Of a stretch of DNA of 14,039 nucleotides, positions 14,003 to 14,039 are shown in pieces (positions within the stretch are counted from its first letter, which is position 1; each line of letters starts with the position of its first letter). This DNA is from an uncultured Eubacteriales bacterium. Its GTDB lineage: Bacteria > Bacillota > Clostridia > UMGS1883. The notes beneath the pieces were generated by a model. It saw only the letters and a program-made list of their open reading frames with translations, searched no databases and had not been told where the DNA came from. The stretch spans positions 1-14,039 of the forward strand of contig CAJJUC010000046.1 in NCBI GenBank assembly GCA_905195005.1. The letters run 5' to 3'. Made by a program: the position numbers and the translations under genes.

Positions 14003-14030
14003 TTGTGTAAACGTTAAAAACTGATATAAG
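14003..14030 (+). promoter_or_regulatory. Candidate promoter leading out of the window
   Basis: TTGTGT (14003-14008) and TATAAG (14025-14030) with a 16-base spacer. Any gene it serves starts beyond the right edge. Confidence 0.35.
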
Positions 14031-14039
14031 ATTTGTGAA

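Overview
The window looks like chromosomal DNA from Gram-positive, spore-forming Clostridia, probably gut-associated. Reasons: AGGAGG-type ribosome binding sites, a T-box tRNA-sensing leader, a spoIID-spoIIQ sporulation pair, and families typical of Firmicutes (GGGtGRT protein, Firmicutes-type NagB). Base and codon use change sharply inside ileS at about 7800-7860. Left of this point codons favour GCG/GCC, CGC and GTT. Right of it GCA/GCT, CGT/AGA and ATC dominate to the end of the window, as in Lachnospiraceae. The window is therefore probably a composite of two genomes, by assembly misjoin or by recombination in conserved sequence, and gene order across the junction should not be trusted until checked.

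Left part, in order. On the minus strand are the start of a secreted SH3-domain protein (cut by the window edge), then a two-gene operon for a NifU-like Fe-S scaffold and a GGGtGRT protein with a clear promoter and terminator, then an AraC-family regulator. Divergent from the regulator on the plus strand is a single protein joining a complete NagB deaminase to a complete ROK sugar kinase, followed by a sugar-phosphate nucleotidyltransferase. Together these suggest amino-sugar use controlled by the regulator. The two divergent promoters face each other and overlap. Next come a consensus promoter, a T-box leader with an isoleucine (ATC) specifier, and ileS encoding a long, type 2 isoleucyl-tRNA synthetase.

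Right part. The 3' portion of ileS is followed after 5 bases by glgP (glycogen phosphorylase). A terminator hairpin after glgP also contains the ribosome binding site of the next gene, spoIID, and a perfect match to the sigma-E -10 consensus. spoIID is followed by spoIIQ, whose LytM domain has lost every expected zinc ligand. The two proteins should act together in forespore engulfment. A 190-base gap with nested inverted repeats follows, then a small GIY-YIG nuclease-family protein that probably starts at TTG, a hairpin, and a possible promoter leading out of the window.

No rRNA, tRNA, CRISPR array, transposase or phage gene was seen. The points most worth checking are the ileS junction, the NagB-ROK fusion and the terminator/promoter/ribosome-site overlap before spoIID.
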